A DNA stretch of 5,954 bases from Alphaproteobacteria bacterium. Its GTDB lineage: Bacteria > Pseudomonadota > Alphaproteobacteria > Caulobacterales > Maricaulaceae. Shown piece after piece: positions 4,507 through 5,954 of this stretch. Under the pieces are notes generated by a model that was given only the letters and a program-made list of their open reading frames with translations, searched no databases and had not been told where the DNA came from. The DNA lies in NCBI GenBank assembly GCA_030428405.1, contig JAUIEH010000193.1, positions 1-5,954 of the forward strand. Direction: 5' to 3'. Both the position numbers and the translations under genes were made by a program. Position 1 is the stretch's first letter; each line of letters begins with the position of its first letter.

Positions 4507-5954
4507 CTACTCGTCCGAGCCGTCGCGCAATTCCGCGATCATGTGTCTGGCGTTGTCGTTGCCGGGATTGAGAGCGAGCGAGCGTTCGTAGAGCCGGATC
4601 GCTTCCTCGTTTCGACCCGCCGCCATATGCGCCTCAGCCAGGCTGTCCCAGCTGTTCCACCACTCCGGATAGACCTCGGCGTTGATTTGCAGCGCCATGA
4701 CGGCGCGCTCGATCAATTCGGCGTCCTCTGAGAGACGACCCGCGCGCAAAAGCTCGTTGCCCGCAGCATTCATCTCCCACATGCCGGTCGCGCGCCACCA
4801 GTCGAGCTCGCCATGCGTGGCGACGCGTTCTTCAAATACGCCGCGCAAGGTCTCGGCGTCCTCTGCGGCGGCGATCGCCTCCAAAGATCGCAGGTCGTCC
4901 CCGCTGAGGATGAGCGCCATGGCGGGATCGCTGCCGGCGAAATAGTCCTCGCCCGTCATCGGCGTATAAAAATCCACCGCGACGAGCCGCTGGTCCTCGC
5001 CAGGTTGTTCGGACCACCCCGTTCCGACGTGAAGCACCGCCGAAACAGACAGCTCCATCTCGGAATTCGGAAGCACGAAGGTCTCAGCGTTGCCGAAAGC
5101 GTTGTGCCCCGCGCCCGCCGGCTCACCGACAAGCACTGGATCGACATGCTCAACAAGCGCGGACAACAGATTGACGCCGGCTGAAAAAGTCTGCCGCCCG
5201 GTAATGACGGTCAGCGCGCCGGACTGCATCAGGCGCGGGCGGCGAATGACTTCGTGTACGAATGGCTGCAAAATTGAGCCGTCGCCGCCGAAATTGAATC
5301 TTATGTCTACGACGAGACGTCGAGACGGATCTGCGTCGAGCGCGTCGAATACGCGCCCAAAAGCAGCCTCGAAACTGTCGTCCCGGAAATCGCGCATGAC
5401 GGCGTTGAATTGGAAATAGACGACACCCGGCTCTTCAAGCACTTCAATGTGATATGGACGTCGATCGCGCAAAAAGAGCGGCATCGTTTCATCGCCCCGC
5501 CAGAAGCTGTCGGACGAATGTCCGCCCCACGCCACTGAACCGGTGTCGGTCGCCACGGGCGGATGGTTTTCGCCCCAGAAACGCCAGCTGAGGCTTCCGT
5601 TCTGATCAAGCGGCGAAACTGTCACCTCGCGATCGGCGCCCGTCTGATCGACCAAGCTAATGCGCAGCCCGCCGTCCGCCTCAGCAAAGCCCAGTTCACG
5701 CATGACCGCCGCATTCGAAGCCCAATAGATGCGCTCGCGCGCATCAAACTCGTTTTCCGCCCCTATAAGCGCGGACGCAGCGACCATCGCCTCGTGCGCT
5801 TGGGTCTCACCAATCGTTTCGACCCGCGCGCCGACCAGTTCTGCGTGCTCGGCGCCGACAGCGGTCAAGTAAACGCCGTCCTCGAACCAATAGAAGCGCA
5901 GCGGATACCAGGCGCTCGCGAACGGCTCCATGGGCGACGCATCGAGAACGGTGT
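4507..5954 (-). CDS. S41-peptidase-like protein with C-terminal TPR repeats, N-terminus missing
   Basis: Residue numbers count from the Met at 5931, but the frame stays open to the window edge (preceding codons read TVLDASP), so the real start and any signal peptide lie outside. Residues 8-45 resemble the segment before the core in S41-like proteins (YPLRFYWFEDGVYLT, then LVGARVETIG). The tail-protease core holds VDIRFNFGG (208-216) and GRQTFSAG (245-252), with S250 at the position of the family's nucleophile. Counting 25 residues on, where CtpA-type enzymes have the catalytic Lys, there is a Gly within VGEPAGAGHNAFG (268-280). Some S41-like proteins share this GEP..GxxN form, so activity is uncertain. 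About 384-456 reads as TPR-like helices (WNSWDSLAEAHMAAGR, then EEAIRLYERSLALNPGN), suggesting protein binding. S41 relatives are commonly exported. Substrate unknown. It ends 59 nt before rbfA without a clear terminator. Confidence 0.8.
   Translation of the reverse strand, partial: TVLDASPMEPFASAWYPLRFYWFEDGVYLTAVGAEHAELVGARVETIGETQAHEAMVAASALIGAENEFDARERIYWASNAAVMRELGFAEADGGLRISLVDQTGADREVTVSPLDQNGSLSWRFWGENHPPVATDTGSVAWGGHSSDSFWRGDETMPLFLRDRRPYHIEVLEEPGVVYFQFNAVMRDFRDDSFEAAFGRVFDALDADPSRRLVVDIRFNFGGDGSILQPFVHEVIRRPRLMQSGALTVITGRQTFSAGVNLLSALVEHVDPVLVGEPAGAGHNAFGNAETFVLPNSEMELSVSAVLHVGTGWSEQPGEDQRLVAVDFYTPMTGEDYFAGSDPAMALILSGDDLRSLEAIAAAEDAETLRGVFEERVATHGELDWWRATGMWEMNAAGNELLRAGRLSEDAELIERAVMALQINAEVYPEWWNSWDSLAEAHMAAGRNEEAIRLYERSLALNPGNDNARHMIAELRDGSDE

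Noticed and set aside
5929..5931. This ATG as the real start of the S41-like gene
   Set aside because: The frame remains open to the window edge with protein-like codons, no Shine-Dalgarno is visible, and the text following it starts mid-domain without a signal peptide.

Overview
The window is a GC-rich stretch (roughly 60% or more by eye), and every gene I can support lies on the minus strand. It holds a conserved translation and RNA-decay cluster. In transcription order, right to left, the genes are: a partial S41-peptidase-like/TPR protein (4507-5954), rbfA (4016-4447), truB (2896-3846), rpsO (2611-2880), pnp (328-2472), and the start of a small lipoprotein gene (1-181) running off the left edge. 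The PNPase, TruB and S15 sequences, the codon bias and a GCTANAWC-type -10 box upstream of truB suggest an alphaproteobacterium, perhaps of the Caulobacterales/Maricaulales/Hyphomonadales kind. That placement is inference; no rRNA or other marker here settles it.

Right part (4507-5954): the S41-like protein keeps the family fold signatures (DIRFNFGG, then GRQTFSAG) and ends in TPR-like helices. It sits where infB is usually found next to rbfA. A 59-nt gap leads to rbfA. A 169-nt gap between rbfA and truB then holds a plausible housekeeping promoter (3899-3927), three copies of CGGACCG and a hairpin in the putative truB leader.

Middle (2473-2960): truB ends 15 nt before rpsO. The last codons of truB encode a bulged GC-rich hairpin followed directly by a T5 run, just ahead of the rpsO Shine-Dalgarno, so it looks like an intrinsic terminator, an attenuator or an S15-type leader. 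The 138-nt rpsO-pnp gap holds three hairpins, two back to back after rpsO and one directly upstream of the pnp ribosome-binding site.

Left part (1-2472): pnp is full length, with all catalytic signatures and C-terminal KH and S1 domains. It is closed by a perfect 10-bp terminator hairpin at 235-260. A lipoprotein gene with its own Shine-Dalgarno follows on the same strand.

Together, RbfA (30S maturation), TruB (tRNA psi55), S15 (30S assembly) and PNPase (RNA turnover) form a familiar bacterial operon core. I see no mobile element, CRISPR array, tRNA or rRNA gene, and no convincing undescribed multi-gene system. The points worth a second look are the RNA structures around rpsO and the S41-like gene beside rbfA.
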